This document shows, piece by piece, positions 1 through 12,955 of a DNA stretch of 64,000 nucleotides. The position numbers and the translations under genes are program-made. Source of the stretch: Osmia lignaria lignaria (Eukaryota; Arthropoda; Insecta; Hymenoptera; Megachilidae); NCBI RefSeq assembly GCF_051020975.1, contig NC_135040.1:3031501-3095500 (forward strand), given 5' to 3'. The notes under the pieces were generated by a model. It had not been told where the DNA came from. It ran no database searches and saw nothing but the letters and a program-made list of their open reading frames with translations. How positions within the stretch are numbered: position 1 is the first letter of the stretch; every line of letters starts with the position of its first letter.

Positions 1-66
1 GGGAGCCCTGGACCTTGGGGGGCCCTAGGCGAGCACCTAGTCCGCCTAGGCCCAGGGCCGGCACTG
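1..66. repeat. Fragment of hAT-like MITE family (GGCCGG ends)
   Basis: The window opens inside a copy of the GC-rich repeat also found at 8.2-8.8 kb and 26.7-27.7 kb. It shares the box CCTGGACCTTGGGGGGCCCT and a degenerate terminal CAGGGCCGGCACTG. Only the right end is present. Confidence 0.7.
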
Positions 67-1247
67 CCAGGGAGTTATTAATAATCGCCACGTTTTCTAT
101 ATTATATTTCTTATTCAAGATAGTTTAGACTCGAGATTTTCTCAGAACTTTCTTCGCGTTCAAGCGAAGCAAAGAAAAGATAACATCCGGTAAGGATGGT
201 TTAGTCTCCTTTCTAAGTTATAGACCATATTTACAGAGTAAACCACTAGATCAGTGTCTCTCAAACTAGATTAGCATAAGAGTTTCTCTTTGGCATAATA
301 AAATTCTTCGATTTCTTCAATCTTTTCTATACCCGATTCTCGGATTCAGGAATTGTGAGTTTAATAATTTCGCATGAAATCATTCAAACTCGACGAGTCT
401 TAAAGATAGTCACGAGCCGAAGAACCGTTCCGAACAGGAAGCTTGCCTGTCACCGCAATAATAGCAGGAACAACCGTATTACGGCAACCGTGATCCTTTA
501 ATACACGCCTAAGTCACAAATAACGACTATCATTATGGCTTTTTGCTACGGCGTTAAACTTGAAACGCCTCGACGAACCATAAATCCGTTGCCTCGTTAT
601 TTTATTCCCGTGAAATTCCGCCTCTTAACACTGGTCAAACAACAATTCGATGTGCTTATTTTCTTGGATCAGAGAAATTTCATTGGGTCAAATAAATACA
701 GTCCCTGGCCAATGGCCATCGAATTAGGACCACTAGAAATTTTCAGCATTTTTCACGTTTTCCGGAAAATTAAAAGGCCTGTTCAAATTGTAATGATATA
801 ATTTATTAGCTACTAACATAACACTATTAACACATATTAATATTTTCACCCTTTGCTTTGATGACAGCTTTGTCATATGCTTTTATAATCTCGTTATTTT
901 CCCAAATATCTGTAATTTTTCTTTTCAACTCAGATAATGTGGTAAACAAGTCTTTTGAGTAGGCACCAGACAAACACTTTTATTTTCATCACAATAGTAA
1001 CAAATCTATTGCTATGTATACCTGGTTATCAATGTAGGTATTTAGTAATAATTTGAATGACCTAAGACAAAATTTTCCATATATGACATACTATTATAGC
1101 CATAAAAGTGAAATTTTCGTACAAAATTTTAGGACAAAATTTTGTCCTAATTCGATGGCCAGGTACTATACTAATATTATAATAATTCTTTATTAATATA
1201 AAATATACATTTCACGTTTCATTCACATCTGCTGAGTTTTTTTGCAG
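67..1247. other. Non-coding AT-rich DNA upstream of the first exon
   Basis: No convincing exon was seen here. The 88-codon frame at 535-801 has no family resemblance and no good splice context. This stretch is probably an intron of the gene whose internal exon starts at 1248, because that exon begins with a clear acceptor (pyrimidine run then CAG). Confidence 0.5.
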
Positions 1248-2376
1248 AGCGATGCTCAGTGGGGTGATTATGGTCGTTTTCCTAATGTGTTACTGCTGTC
1301 ACAAGAGTATACGGAAGAGTCGACCGCAAGAGTATCCGCAGTACTGGCGAACGGAACCGGATGTGCACAGTCTGGAAGTGTTCACCACGGAGGCGCACAC
1401 GGCGGTGAGTAGATCGAAAAATGAAAATAAATATAACTCGTAATATTAACACTATAATACTAATTTTATTATTCCATCACGAAATAACCGCAAACGATTT
1501 CACCGCAATTTATAACGAACTGATTTTAAGTTCTTCCCATCGATTACAGTTAGCCCAGCTACCCGTGTCTTTATGGATAATTTATCCGTCTACCATTTTC
1601 GAATGCTAAGTGGATTCGCCTAGTAAACTTACCGCTCGAATTCCGTTCCATCAGATCGCGGACCACGGAAAGTTCGGCTCGTCTGAGGCTATTTTAACCG
1701 AACCTTACATAACGTGTATTCAGCTTAAGTGAATCGTTTGCGGGCAAGAATTGGAATAAACTCGATGCATATTACTATACCAACAACCGCTTTGGTTACA
1801 CTCTAGTAACTGGTAATTTTCTATGATAAAGAACGGTATCGTTTCATTGTTCCTTTTTTTTTAACTCCTATTGCGAGACTACTTTGTTGTGGTTTTGTTG
1901 AATAGAAAGCTGTTATATACAGTTATCTTTCAGAAGAATAAGTTATAGTTGAGTAGTAAAGGAATGCCAAAGGACTCTTTTATCGCATTTTACCCCATCA
2001 AATCCACGAAACAGTGCATCAAATTTTCTCTTTTGTACAGTGCTGCGAGAGACAATCAACCGCGGAAGGGAACCACGATGAGAGTACCTATGGTGCCCTT
2101 TCGTGTCCTGTGGCACCCAGGTCTGGTCCAGGTCCGCCACCCACCTACGACAGTCTGATCTTCGATCCAAAGAGTCTGCCAGTGAGTATCGAGAAGAAGA
2201 TGGACGGCCCTGAGACACCGGGTACCATCATTCCTTCTATGGTGTCCAGTCTGCTCGGACTGGCGAGTAGCCCGGTGGAATGCAACGAAAGCAGCGAGCA
2301 AGAAACCGCTGCTACCGACGAGGGTTTGCCTTCTTACGAGGCAGCCTTAAAGCTCGACTCTAATGGTTACGTGTAA
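1248..2376 (+). CDS. Single-pass membrane protein with PPxY and LPxY motifs, Commissureless-like (3' part)
   Basis: Two exons are visible, 1248-1404 and 2041-2376 (stop). They join in phase 0 through a GTGAGT donor and a TACAG acceptor. The first exon follows a TTTTTTTGCAG acceptor and opens inside a hydrophobic segment (LSGVIMVVFLMCYCC) followed by basic residues, so it holds the end of a membrane helix; the earlier exon with the extracellular part is not identified. The cytoplasmic tail of about 145 residues has PPPTYDSL and, near the C-terminus, LPSYEAAL. Such PY motifs recruit Nedd4-type ubiquitin ligases. Insect Commissureless, which sorts Robo receptors to lysosomes, has the same plan of one membrane span plus PPxY and LPSY motifs. 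The assignment rests on architecture and the LPSY motif only. Other PY-motif adaptors remain possible. Confidence 0.5.
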
Positions 2377-3111
2377 TTCAGCTGGGCTAGTTTTTAATCG
2401 ATCGACGTGGAAGGATTTTACGATTCCACGAATCGATTACACGGATCGTTCCCTCGTGGGATGGTCGCGGTGCCCATTACTCGAGCATGGAAGCGGAAAC
2501 TGGTGCTAACGTTACTTCCGACTTTTCTCGGTTTCTTGGCTTCTTCGTGTAACGGTGAACGATTTCTGTGCCGGTGTTTTCAGACAAACGTGAAGTTTCG
2601 AGAAGGATGCTCAAAGATCGAGGGAGAATAATGGTGATTCACCAAGAGGCGGAGATAAAGTTCTGAAAATTTCAATTTCAATGTTTCTTTTGAAATTACT
2701 CTGAAAACTTTCTCGGTAGTTTTAAGACGAGCGGGTTATTTAACGCGTTGATTACCAAGGGGATCGTAGATGTCGGAGCATTAATTGGGTCGGATAATTA
2801 ACCCAATCTACTGAAACAACAAGCTAGACTGGTAATACATTGCTTAAGCAAGTGCAATATCTTTGTCTATGGCAATCAACGTGTTAATAATTAGCTTCTA
2901 ACGCGCTGAACACTTCTTTCCAATCTTTTGCTTCAATCTTTAAATGTTTATAAGAGATCGTGGTAGATTGATAAGTTGCAAAATCGAAATTAAACCGTAG
3001 TTGGTAATCTATAAATGTATTCTAAGTAGGATTATACCATAAGTGTCTTCAAATTATACGAAAGTTTCGGAAGAAAGTCTTCAAACGAGTCCATTTTATT
3101 TGTTCATTGTA
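2377..3111. other. Intergenic DNA after the PY-motif gene
   Basis: This stretch contains the presumed 3' UTR and a short TTAA-bounded inverted-repeat element at 2754-2883. Its ends are CGCGTTGATTACCAAGG and the reverse complement of a near-identical sequence. No further coding sequence was recognised. Confidence 0.5.
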
Positions 3112-3127
3112 GAACGGGTACCCGATA

Positions 3128-3560
3128 TTACGGGCCCGGGCGGGCGTCCGATACATGCGTGCAGTCGGGCAGCCCGACTGTTTCGGGTTCGGTCGGGTAC
3201 AGTCGGGCTGATTCGGACGAGCTCCCGCGGGTGTACTTGTTAATACTTGCAATAAGCATGTGCAAAATCTGTTTTATGTGGAATTTTGGAATAAGATAAT
3301 TTTTATGTGGGGAAATAATACTTGTAACGAATTTATTTGAAATGAATTTCATTCCATGTCACCCGTATATTCATTTTATACAAAATAGATTTTGAACATG
3401 CTTATTGCAAGCAATAATAAGTACATGAGAGTAGGGTCGCGGGTCGCGGTCCGCGGGAGCTCGTCCGAATCAACCCGACTGTGCCCGACTGAACCCGAAT
3501 TAGTTGGGCTACCCAACTGCACGCATGTATCGGACGCCCGCCCGAGCCCGCCCGATGCTT
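3128..3560. repeat. Foldback element with about 165-bp arms
   Basis: The GC-rich arm at about 3128-3290, rich in CGGGC and GTCGGGT words, is repeated in inverted orientation at about 3371-3560. An AT-rich spacer of about 80 bp lies between them. The symmetry runs from the GC-rich outer parts through the AT-rich inner parts (both contain AATAAGCATGT or its complement). Short open frames here are by-products of the repeats. Confidence 0.75.
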
Positions 3561-4183
3561 TTCGAACCAACCCGACTAGTCGGAACCCGACACATTAGTC
3601 GGGCCGCACATCCCTAGTTCACTGCAAATGTGTCATCAGGATAATTAGAATTTTTGGGAGATCGAACAGAAGCGCATATAGGAATCGATGATCTTAACCT
3701 TCGACTGGCGAAGGCCACTTTAGCGATCCTCCACTATATCGTTGATTAGCTTAAAGACCACTTTAGGCAGCTCTGAATTACAGACTTCGTTTACAGTCGT
3801 TCGCGAAGCTGATGAAGTGTCGCGAATTCGTCTACGTGTTACTTAACCATGCAGGCCTTGAGAAAACGAAACTTTGTAGAAGCAAACAAAAGCCTTATCG
3901 CCATTCGTTGACGGAATAATTCAAGATATATCCGTGTATCAGTAATTATCTATTGATTATTGATTAGCAATGGTAAGTATCTTGATTGCAACGTCTGATA
4001 TCTTGATTGAAACGAATCAAGTGTTGTTGGATGTCACGGAAGAACGTTTACACGTTTAGGGAACAGACCGAGGTCTAAAATCTGAGATTCCGGGTTTTAA
4101 CCCTTATTTAAGTCGTAATGGTTAAAGGGGGAGGGATGTCGAATGACGTCTCCATGAATCCTGCGACGATGAGTAAGCCTGTC

Positions 4184-4881
4184 TTAAGGGGTTAGGCCAC
4201 TAGAATTTTGAAAAAATCGAATTTTTTTTTGATTAAAAGGTGCCTTAATGTCTTAAAAATGATTATGAAAGATTATGGGTGGGAAAAATCTCTAAATACT
4301 CGAATTTCGAATTCTGGCGCAGCCCCCCGGTCTGCCGCGATCATGACCGAAAACTTTAAACGCATTTTTCTCGAAACTGGGCGAACAGATCATCACCAAT
4401 CGATTTGAAAATTGAACAGTATATTCAAAACTAAATTCTCTACCGAATTACGTAGGATTTTTTCATTATTATTGCATAGTTCTTTTGTTATAAATAATTT
4501 TCTAGGGTTTTTTTTTGAAATTTTACATTTTCTCTTAAGAAATACGCCATTTTTGCAAAAATCAATATATCAAACAAATCCTAGGTAGTTCGCTAGCTGT
4601 TCTCATATATAATCGAAAATATTTTGGTTTTTTGTCCCAAGTTAAAAATTGCAGGAGCTGCTGGTCCGGCCGTTTAACCCTACAAAAAGGAGGCTTCATC
4701 GAAGAAATGCTGCAGAGTCCATATTTTCATTTCAATCACTACACAAAAATTAATTTTTAAAGTTCATTAGTTGTAAAATGAAGGCATGCTTATCGAATTT
4801 GGATTTATTCCATCATTTAAAGAAAAAAAATTCCTAGAATATGCCTATATTTTCTTGCTCTAAAGTGGCTTAATCCCTTAA
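4184..4881. mobile_element. TTAA-flanked inverted-repeat element, piggyBac-like MITE
   Basis: The left end reads GGGGTTAGGCCACT directly after TTAA. The right end is the reverse complement of GGGATTAAGCCACT directly before TTAA. TTAA target-site duplications with G/C-rich ends are typical of the piggyBac superfamily. The interior is AT-rich and holds no transposase. Confidence 0.6.
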
Positions 4882-7800
4882 GATTTGGGAATCTAAAATC
4901 AACTGACTTTTGCACAGCCTTACTGTCGCCAAGACTCATATTAGGGTTTTTCATTTAGAAAACAGTGTGATTCACGGAAACGCGTGTCACCCGACAGTGT
5001 TCTAACAAATGTCTGAGAAGATACTCGTCTGTGAGATTGCACAGGCAAACTAAATGATAAATTCCTGTTTGTAATAACGAAAGTAAGAGGGGAAAATATG
5101 AACGAAACACGAGGAATCTCCTCTAACACCCAATCTTTCTCCTTAATCAGGAGCGATTACAATTTCAGCTTATTCTTTGACCAATAATTTATTTAACGAA
5201 TATTTGTTATGAACAAATACTCAAGATTAAGCCGCGTTATCGTCGAAGGAGTAAGCAAAATTAGCGCGAGAATAATAAAAACGTCGCGTTTGCTGTAATC
5301 TCTGACAAGCTCTTAAATTATTTATCCATGGCAAATAAAGCTTATCTATTGTAACAAGCTAAGAAAGATATCTACGTCCTCTCTCATTTCCAATATTATC
5401 AGGAATTATTCGAATTTCACGTTTCCTAACTTTTACACACCGAATAACGTCGCGATGAAAAGTTAACCGAAATAGAGGATGAAATATTCGAACCTCTATG
5501 AAACATTTTGCTCGGTGAAACGGTTCGTTTGTGATCCACTTTCGTGGCAGTTGCGAGGAAATCATTGAACCGTTCACCGAGGGTCGTTCGAGAAACTTTT
5601 CGACCCTCCTTTTCCAGCCAAGGAGATGGAAAAATTATTGCACGGTAGATGGAAACTTTTCCTCTCTCGATCGAAAAGTTTCACGAGCTCTGAATAAGGT
5701 GGCGCGTGAAGCTCGTAAATATTTTCATTCCATCTAGAAAAATAAGAAAAATTATTAACTCGAAATTTATTAAGAAATTTTCCATGAAACAGATACAAGA
5801 AGTGAAGATGGAGTAAACGTCGGTAAGAGCCTGTATCACGAACTGACCGTCGGTGGTTCGCGTTAATTTAGCTCTCGACGCATTCTAAACAGCAACGTAA
5901 TATGTTTCGATTAATTGGCCTTGCCTTAACGGTGCCACAGTCTCGTTTGTTATCCCCGTTGACCGGCACGTCGACAGGATAATCGCGTGTGTTTTACAAC
6001 GTCAACGGGTTTAGGGCTTACCGGTAGACGAGGAAGACCGTTCTAGCTTTTCAAAGACTTCCGTCCCGTTTACCCCTTGTTTCCTCTTCGGCAACCCTTC
6101 GTTAATAGGATATTTTCAGTAAAGACGACTTCATGTGGGTGCAACTCGCGCTTCGCACTTGTCTGCGCTCGTTGCAGAATGCAAAGATGATGCTTTGAAA
6201 CAGCTAAAAGGTACTCTTCGCGAGCCTTTACCTTTTGAAATTTTAACGAGCAGACTTGTTGTTTCCACACCTTAATCACTGAATTGTCTTCCATACACGA
6301 AAAGAATTTATTTACAGAAAGGAAACGAAGTCATAGGATGTAAAGCGTTGTTCTATTTATAGGATAAATAATTAATCACTTTCAGCAGCATCATGCAAGA
6401 TAATGGAACGCTATCCAACATCTCTCCTCGTGCCCTCGAAAGCGAATGGTGAAAGCGACTCGTAAGAAATGCGGTTGCGATTATTTTAATGTCGATTCAG
6501 GTTGGAACAATGTCTCATCGTGTGTGAAATTACAGCAATAAAAGAGAAGAGAACGATTCGTGGAGGCGTGTGTTGAACTCGGAGAATAAGCGACCGTGAA
6601 CTTAAGTAACAACTTCTCGGGAATAATTCATAATATCCTCCTGATTTTCTTCACTTCGTTTCGAAGAAAATTATAGCCTGATCTCATTCTCAATTATCGA
6701 TCAAAGCGAAGAAGTAACACTTCTCTTAGCGATGTGTTAATAGAGAGCGTCAAGCGTTCTAAATTTTATTTCAATTTTTATACTTTTGTAAATATCGAGA
6801 AAAATTCGGGGAAATTCAAAAACAAAAATTCTTAAATTGCAAAAAAAAAAAAAAAATATCCCCTACTTCTTCGAAGCCCAAGGGCAGACTGACGCGTCCG
6901 CGCGATGCGACTGGCTTTATCAGATGCATCTTGCCCGTTCACCTAGGACCGAAGTAACAAGCCCTGTGATTGGCGGAATACAACTGATTAGACAAGCGGA
7001 GCTATCTGATTGGTCTTAAGTGTTTAATCGGTAGTACTGTTGTTCAAATAACGTATCGTGATATGACTAGTACGAGTTTATACCATCAAAATGGTGTACT
7101 ACCAACCTTATATTATTTTGGAACTTTAGAAATTGTCAGGAAGGAAATTTAATTTTCTTGTCAACGTTAAATGAAAGGGTAGTGTTACGGCCTCCTTGGT
7201 AATTAACCGATGGTTTTATTGGCGACGCAGACCTAAATTAACGAATTGTACAATTAATTAATACAGTAATTTCTCAGTTTTGCAAGAAACGAAAAAATAA
7301 TAATCTATATGAACGTAGACACATCAATAGATTTTTCCTTACTTAAAAATATGAAATGTTAAATCAATTTCGAAGACGAACCTTGATGAACTCTGCGGAG
7401 AATGTTGCTCGCAGCACCGGATAAAAAACTTTATCACCGTTTGCGTAACCAGTCGATTACAAACATCGGAATGTCCTACTATTATCATCCTGTTTCAAGC
7501 CTTTATCGCGCGCGCACGCTTTTCTACAAGTACTTACTTACATTCTCCCGATATCGTACTCTATTTCATTGCCCCCGAAACCTTGAAGGAACGTGTACGT
7601 AAGACTCGTTAATTGTGCAACTCATCATACCAGCTTCTTCGTAGAGAATCAGATCTAACCATATGTTTCGCGATCGCGTGGGTGAACGTGAAGAACCGTG
7701 AAAACGTGTTGCGTACTGTTTGTTACGTGAACAAAGAGGATGCTTGAATTATTTTTTAATTAAGTACCGAAGCTCTTTTCATCTCTACGAAGACTATATT

Positions 7801-8166
7801 CTATAATTAGAAGTTAACCGAGTAGAGAAGAGCGATGTTTGCACGGATGTCTCTGGCTATTGCGAAGACAAATCGTTTGCACGAACTAATTCACGGTGTA
7901 CTTGATGGCGGTGTTAAATGGAATTGGAAGGTGACTGGCCAGAGAGATCACACTCGATTAAACCCCGACTGTGCTGTATTCTGATGCCTGTCCTACAAAA
8001 GCTGAGGACGTGTATTCTAAGGCGGCTGAAAAGAGGCTTCAATTCTTTCGAGTCATCGTAATGGAAAACCAGAGCTATTTAATACGAATCTGCCTTGTTA
8101 AACCTTAAAAAATATGGCTTTCAACGATAGAGGTAGGATTTTTCTTTGGAAATAAAACTTTGATTA
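4882..8166. other. Intergenic DNA, no gene recognised
   Basis: All open frames here are short and lack family resemblance or splice context. A poly-A tract lies at 6841-6856. A dispersed repeat at about 7225-7345 recurs near 25060-25195. Confidence 0.45.
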
Positions 8167-8844
8167 CAGGGCCGGCCCTGAGTTTCCGGGGCTCCGAGGC
8201 GAGCTCCGAAAAAGGGCCCCATCATATATAGAGCACACAAAAAGTAACTCAAATAAAATTTATAATATTAACATTAAAGTTTGTATAATTAATTTACATT
8301 TGCATTTACTAATATTCAAGTAAACATTACTCTTCTTGCATTCTTAGACTCAAATTATGGGGGCCCTGGACCTTGGGGTTCCCTAGGCGGCCGCTTGTCT
8401 GCCTATGCCTAGGGCCGGCCCTGTAAATATTTCCTCAAATAAAATTTATAAAATTAACATTAAAGCTTGTATAACTAATTTAGATTTGCATTTACATCGA
8501 TTAATATTCTTCTTGCATTCTTAGTCGCAAAATCGTCTTATGGGGACCCTGGACCTTGGGGGGCCCTAGTCTGCCTAGACCCAGGGCCGGCCCTGCTAAG
8601 AATTCAAGAAGAGTAATGTTTACTTGAATATTAATCGATGTAAATGCAAATCTAAATAAATACAAGCTTTAATGTTATTTTATAAATTTTATTTGAGGTA
8701 CTTTTTTTTTATGTCACAGGGACCCTTTTTCGGAGCTCGCCCCGGACCCCCGAAATCTCAGGGCCGAACCTATTCTTAGACGCAAAATCGTCTTATGGGG
8801 CCCTAGGCGGCCGTCTAGTCCGCCTAGGCTAAGGGCCGGCCCTG
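8167..8844. mobile_element. hAT-like MITE complex with perfect 8-bp target duplication
   Basis: The element begins CAGGGCCGGCCCTG and ends in the same palindromic motif. It is flanked on both sides by TTTGATTA (8159-8166 and 8845-8852), an exact 8-bp target-site duplication typical of hAT elements. Internally it holds about three copies of the repeat unit, the last in inverted orientation. No transposase is present. Confidence 0.8.
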
Positions 8845-10043
8845 TTTGATTAAATGTCAAAGTTAGTTCTACGATATATCAGCTAGTTCATCAATTTCCG
8901 AAAGGAGAGGCCGGAGGCCTAACTTAATTTTAATTCAATTCTAATCTGGAACTAACCCAGATTTCGCTTGCATACAAATTAAATTAACGACTATTCCTGG
9001 TAGCCGGCTTAGAGGCGCCGTTCATTAATCAGATAATGAAAAAGTGTTGTTGCAGCATCGGCGGCGACGCGTTTCCGCGACTGTCTCGTAAACGTGTTTC
9101 ACAAACAACCAGATTTCTTTTAACACTTGTAAAATAACAAGCACCGATGAGATCATGAAGTCTAACGAGAAATCGGCGACGACGAGCGGGGAAATATTCG
9201 AATTTCTAACGCGGTTATAATATTAACTCGAGCAAATAAAGTTTGAGCGTTTTAACGTAATTAGGAGCGGATTTTCTTTGAAGCCATATTTCCATCTTAA
9301 TTAACAAACTTAATACTCTGACAGCTGCGCACTTTATAATTTTTCATTTCCATGCAAAATACGATGAATAAACTAAAGACCGATGACGTAAAAAGTTACG
9401 TGCCACAGTCGCGAATACGTAATCACCGTCGGTCGAGGTGTTAACGTGTCTCTTTTTCATGATAATTCCATAAATGTAACAGAAGAAAATAAGCGAAGAT
9501 TGAAAAAGGGACGTATCTCTAGCGCGCTCTAAACTCTCCCGGCAAGACTTCAAATAGATGAGCGGTAATCACATCGCATTTAAACATCGATTTGTGTCAG
9601 CCTTTAAACCTTTAAAGGTCCGCAGATTTGTTACGCTGTCAAGTTGGCCGGCTGCAACGCGACCCGATCAATTCTTCAAAAGCAATCGGCGCTAGTTAAA
9701 ACGTGCAACGTTCTTGGTGTTTCGCAACAGAACGCACAACCTTCCATCCATTCACCTGTGCTCCGCAAAGATATGCAATGTAGGTGGTAAAGGCGAACGG
9801 GGTGAACGTAAATAGGTTACGCCTTTGTTCCAACACTCGTGCGTGCCTTACGACGGCGGTCGTGGGTATTCTTTCCGGTCGAGGGTAACAAACTCTTTGC
9901 CGAAAAGGAAAATGCTCGAACTACGGTCTGACAGAGCAAGAATCCGGCCGGAAGATGTGGCCGAAAATCGATGCAGCACCACGGACACGTTAAATACACC
10001 GTACGACGCGAAATAAACGGTGCCGGATCACAAAAGTACTCAC
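8845..10043. other. Intergenic DNA, no gene recognised
   Basis: There is no coding sequence I can support. CpG density rises toward the right end and leads into the CpG-rich island that follows. Confidence 0.4.
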
Positions 10044-10620
10044 CTAACCTTGCAGCAGGATCGCTCTCTCTTCTATTGCGTTATCCGCTTAACCCCTTCG
10101 CGAGGAAAGTCCCATGTACCGGTTTGAATTCGATTCGCGCTCACTAAATTTTCCCTTTCGCGTGTGACACCGAGATAGACATCGAAACGGAGAAATAAAA
10201 AATAAAAAAAGCGTTCACGGATAACGGTATGTCTCAGCCATGTCGAAAAAACACAAAAAAAATGTATACGAATTGCCGCCTTGCCGCGCGCGCGCGGTCC
10301 AACTCGGCTCTCACTGACACACTGCCTCGTCCCGGCAATGCATAACTCGTCCTGTATGCATCTGTCCGTCACGTCTGACGAGATCTCACAGAATCGAAAG
10401 CGTCCCGTACGCTTTTTACCTCTCCCGCGCCTCTACATAACCACTCGTACAACCCGATAATCGACACTCTACTAACTAACGACACCACACTCGACGACGT
10501 TCGGTCGACAACTGTCGACAACTAAACGTGTTGCTCTCGATTACGGAGCCATCTGCTCGCGACGCTTTTAAACAACGACGCGTCGCATCGGTGTGGTTTA
10601 AATGAACAACCTCCCGGTGA
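10044..10620 (-). promoter_or_regulatory. CpG-rich island with candidate minus-strand 5' non-coding exon
   Basis: This block is rich in CpG and CGCG words, unlike the AT-rich DNA around it. On the minus strand a strong donor (GGTTAG then GTGAGTAC) lies at its left edge at 10044, so it looks like a promoter plus an untranslated first exon transcribed leftward. No partner coding exon was found on that strand between here and 2.4 kb. It could be a non-coding RNA start or simply a CpG-rich upstream region. Confidence 0.3.
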
Positions 10621-11114
10621 ATGGAATCGTAAATGCGCGATGCGTACGCATCGAACGAGTAATAAAGATATTTTTGGTTTCACTTGTAATTTTCATACCT
10701 CTTCCTATTATGAAATGAAACGTCAAATTACTGACATCATGTATTATGAGGATCAGCTTCAGTGTTGTTTTTATTTGAACAGATGTTACAACATCTGTTA
10801 TGATTTAGTACTCGTATTAGTCGCTAAAATCATCCCTAGCAAAATTGAAGTAGAATACTACTTTATCAGTCTCCCACATCAAAACTACGATGTGGCAATT
10901 GATTAATAGATACGGCGTAGACCATTGATATTCCATGTATAAGACTATTGTTATAAAATAAATATCAGGTAGAAATACGTTCATTCAATCAGATTTTCCT
11001 GCAGTTTTGTTCTTGCAAAGATGTAGGAAATGTCTTGATTTTTAAATAGTTTTAAGGGAATAAGGTTAGAACAGCTGTAGCAACAGAGTATTTGACGTGT
11101 CAGTGCAGTTGCAA

Positions 11115-12955
11115 ATGGCGGGCACCAATGGTGACATTTCCTTAGTAGGGAAGAAAATCGAAAAATTAACGGTATCTAAGGAAGAATCAACGAAGGATGA
11201 GAATGATAAAGAGAAGAAAAAGAAGTCGGAATCCCATTTTTGGGGATTCGAGACTCGAGAATTGTATAAAATCGCGATTAATTTTTATAAAGGTGAGTCG
11301 ACGGTATTGACAGTTTACTAGAATGATCTTGCTATTCAATTCTCTGTATTGTGTAAGAAAAATGACGTGTTTGTATAGATACATCGGATTGTATTTCTGT
11401 AACTTGTTGAAAGTCTGAAGTATAGAACTTTATGAGAACTTCATTTGTGATTGTTGTGTTGATTTTGTATACCTCTGCTCTTGTCGGTTAAGATAAATAG
11501 ATGAGAAAATTGTAATTAAGACAAATTTCTTTTATTATTCATTCGACATTGTGTCAAATATGATGTTATTATAGAAAAAGAGGGTAAAGCGGTTCACCTG
11601 TCTTATGAAGACAAATTAAAATTGGTGGCTTTTACTCAACAAGTAACACATGGCAAGTGCACAGCTGAAAATGCACCGCCTTTGGGTGTGTTGGATGTAA
11701 TTGGAAAGGATAGGCGTTTAGCATGGCACAATTTAGGAGATATATCTAAGGAACAGGCAATGGAAGGATTTATAGTTTTATTGGATAAGTTATGTCCATT
11801 GTTTAGAACAGTTGTGGAAGCACAAAGAAGGGACAATGAAGAAAAATTACGGCTAAAGAAGGAAGAAGAGGCAAGAAAATTAGAAGAAGAAAGGAGATTG
11901 AAAGAATTAGACGAACAAAAAAAGAAAGAAGAAGAAGCTAGATTAAAAGAAGAGATTCAAAGGAGACAAATTCAAGATGCCTTAAACCAACAAACGTATT
12001 ATCAATTTAAAGTATATGCAGAACAACAGTACCCTGGTAACCCAGAACAGCAAGGTGTATTAATAAGGCAGTTACAGGAGCAACATTATCATCAGTATAT
12101 GCAACAATTGCGTCAGAATCAATTAGTAATTGAAGATCAAAGCCCAGATACGAATAAAGTAACAGCAGAAATTGAGGAAACAAAGGAGCACAAAGAAACG
12201 AGTGAAACAGCTCCCTTAAATGATGAAGATTCAGATGAGCTACCAGAGGATTTTCCACCTATAGTTCCTGCAGAAATGTGGACAAGAAAAGGTGTGGAGG
12301 AATTCAAAGAAACTATCAGGAGAGAAGCCGGTGATGCTGTTATTAAAGTTGGACATGGAGAAATTGTAACTGTAAGAGTGCCAACCCACGAAGATGGTTC
12401 CTGCTTGTTTTGGGAATTTGCAACTGATGGTTATGACATTGGTTTTGGAGTATATTTTGAATGGTCAAAACCAGAAACAAATCAAGTATCGGTACATATA
12501 AGTGAATCTGAGGATGAAGATGAGGAAGATGACGATTATGATTCTAAAGAAGATTTGGAAAGTGGAGTATCCACTGGTACCATTCAGTCTGACTACAAAC
12601 CATTGCCACCACCTATAAGCGTGATTGTACCTGTAAGCATACAACTATATACCACAGGTTAACACAAAGCAAACATTGATTTTATTAATTAATATCTGAC
12701 CATGTATTGTTTTCTTTCAGGTATATAGGAGAGATTCGCAAGAAGAAATCTATGCAGGGAGTCATAGATATCCAGGACAGGTAAATGAATGCATCTTTAA
12801 CACCTACTTAATGTTTACTTACAAGATAATGATGCCTTTATATATGTTTCTTATTGCAGGGAGTGTATCTTCTTAAGTTTGATAATTCGTATTCATTGTG
12901 GCGAAGTAAAACGCTTTATTATCGAGTCTATTACACACAAAACGGCGTCGTGTAA
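11115..12955 (+). CDS. ACBD3: Golgi resident protein GCP60 (acyl-CoA-binding domain containing 3)
   Basis: Four exons, 11115-11292, 11575-12632, 12721-12780 and 12860-12955, join in phase to give 463 residues. Human ACBD3 is slightly longer at 528. Domains in order: an acyl-CoA-binding domain at about residues 40-130 (HFWGFETRELYKIAINFY, then KDRRLAWHNLGDISKEQAM); a long charged coiled coil (EEEARKLEEERRLKEL); a glutamine-rich Q segment (QQYPGNPEQQ), which in the family binds PI4-kinase beta; an acidic linker; and a C-terminal GOLD domain (GSCLFWEFATDGYDIGFGVY, then YAGSHRYPG and SLWRSKTLYYRVYYT). The family is a Golgi scaffold that binds giantin through GOLD and recruits PI4KB. The start is the ATG at 11115 just ahead of the conserved region. 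The frame is open a little upstream but has no other ATG. Confidence 0.96.
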
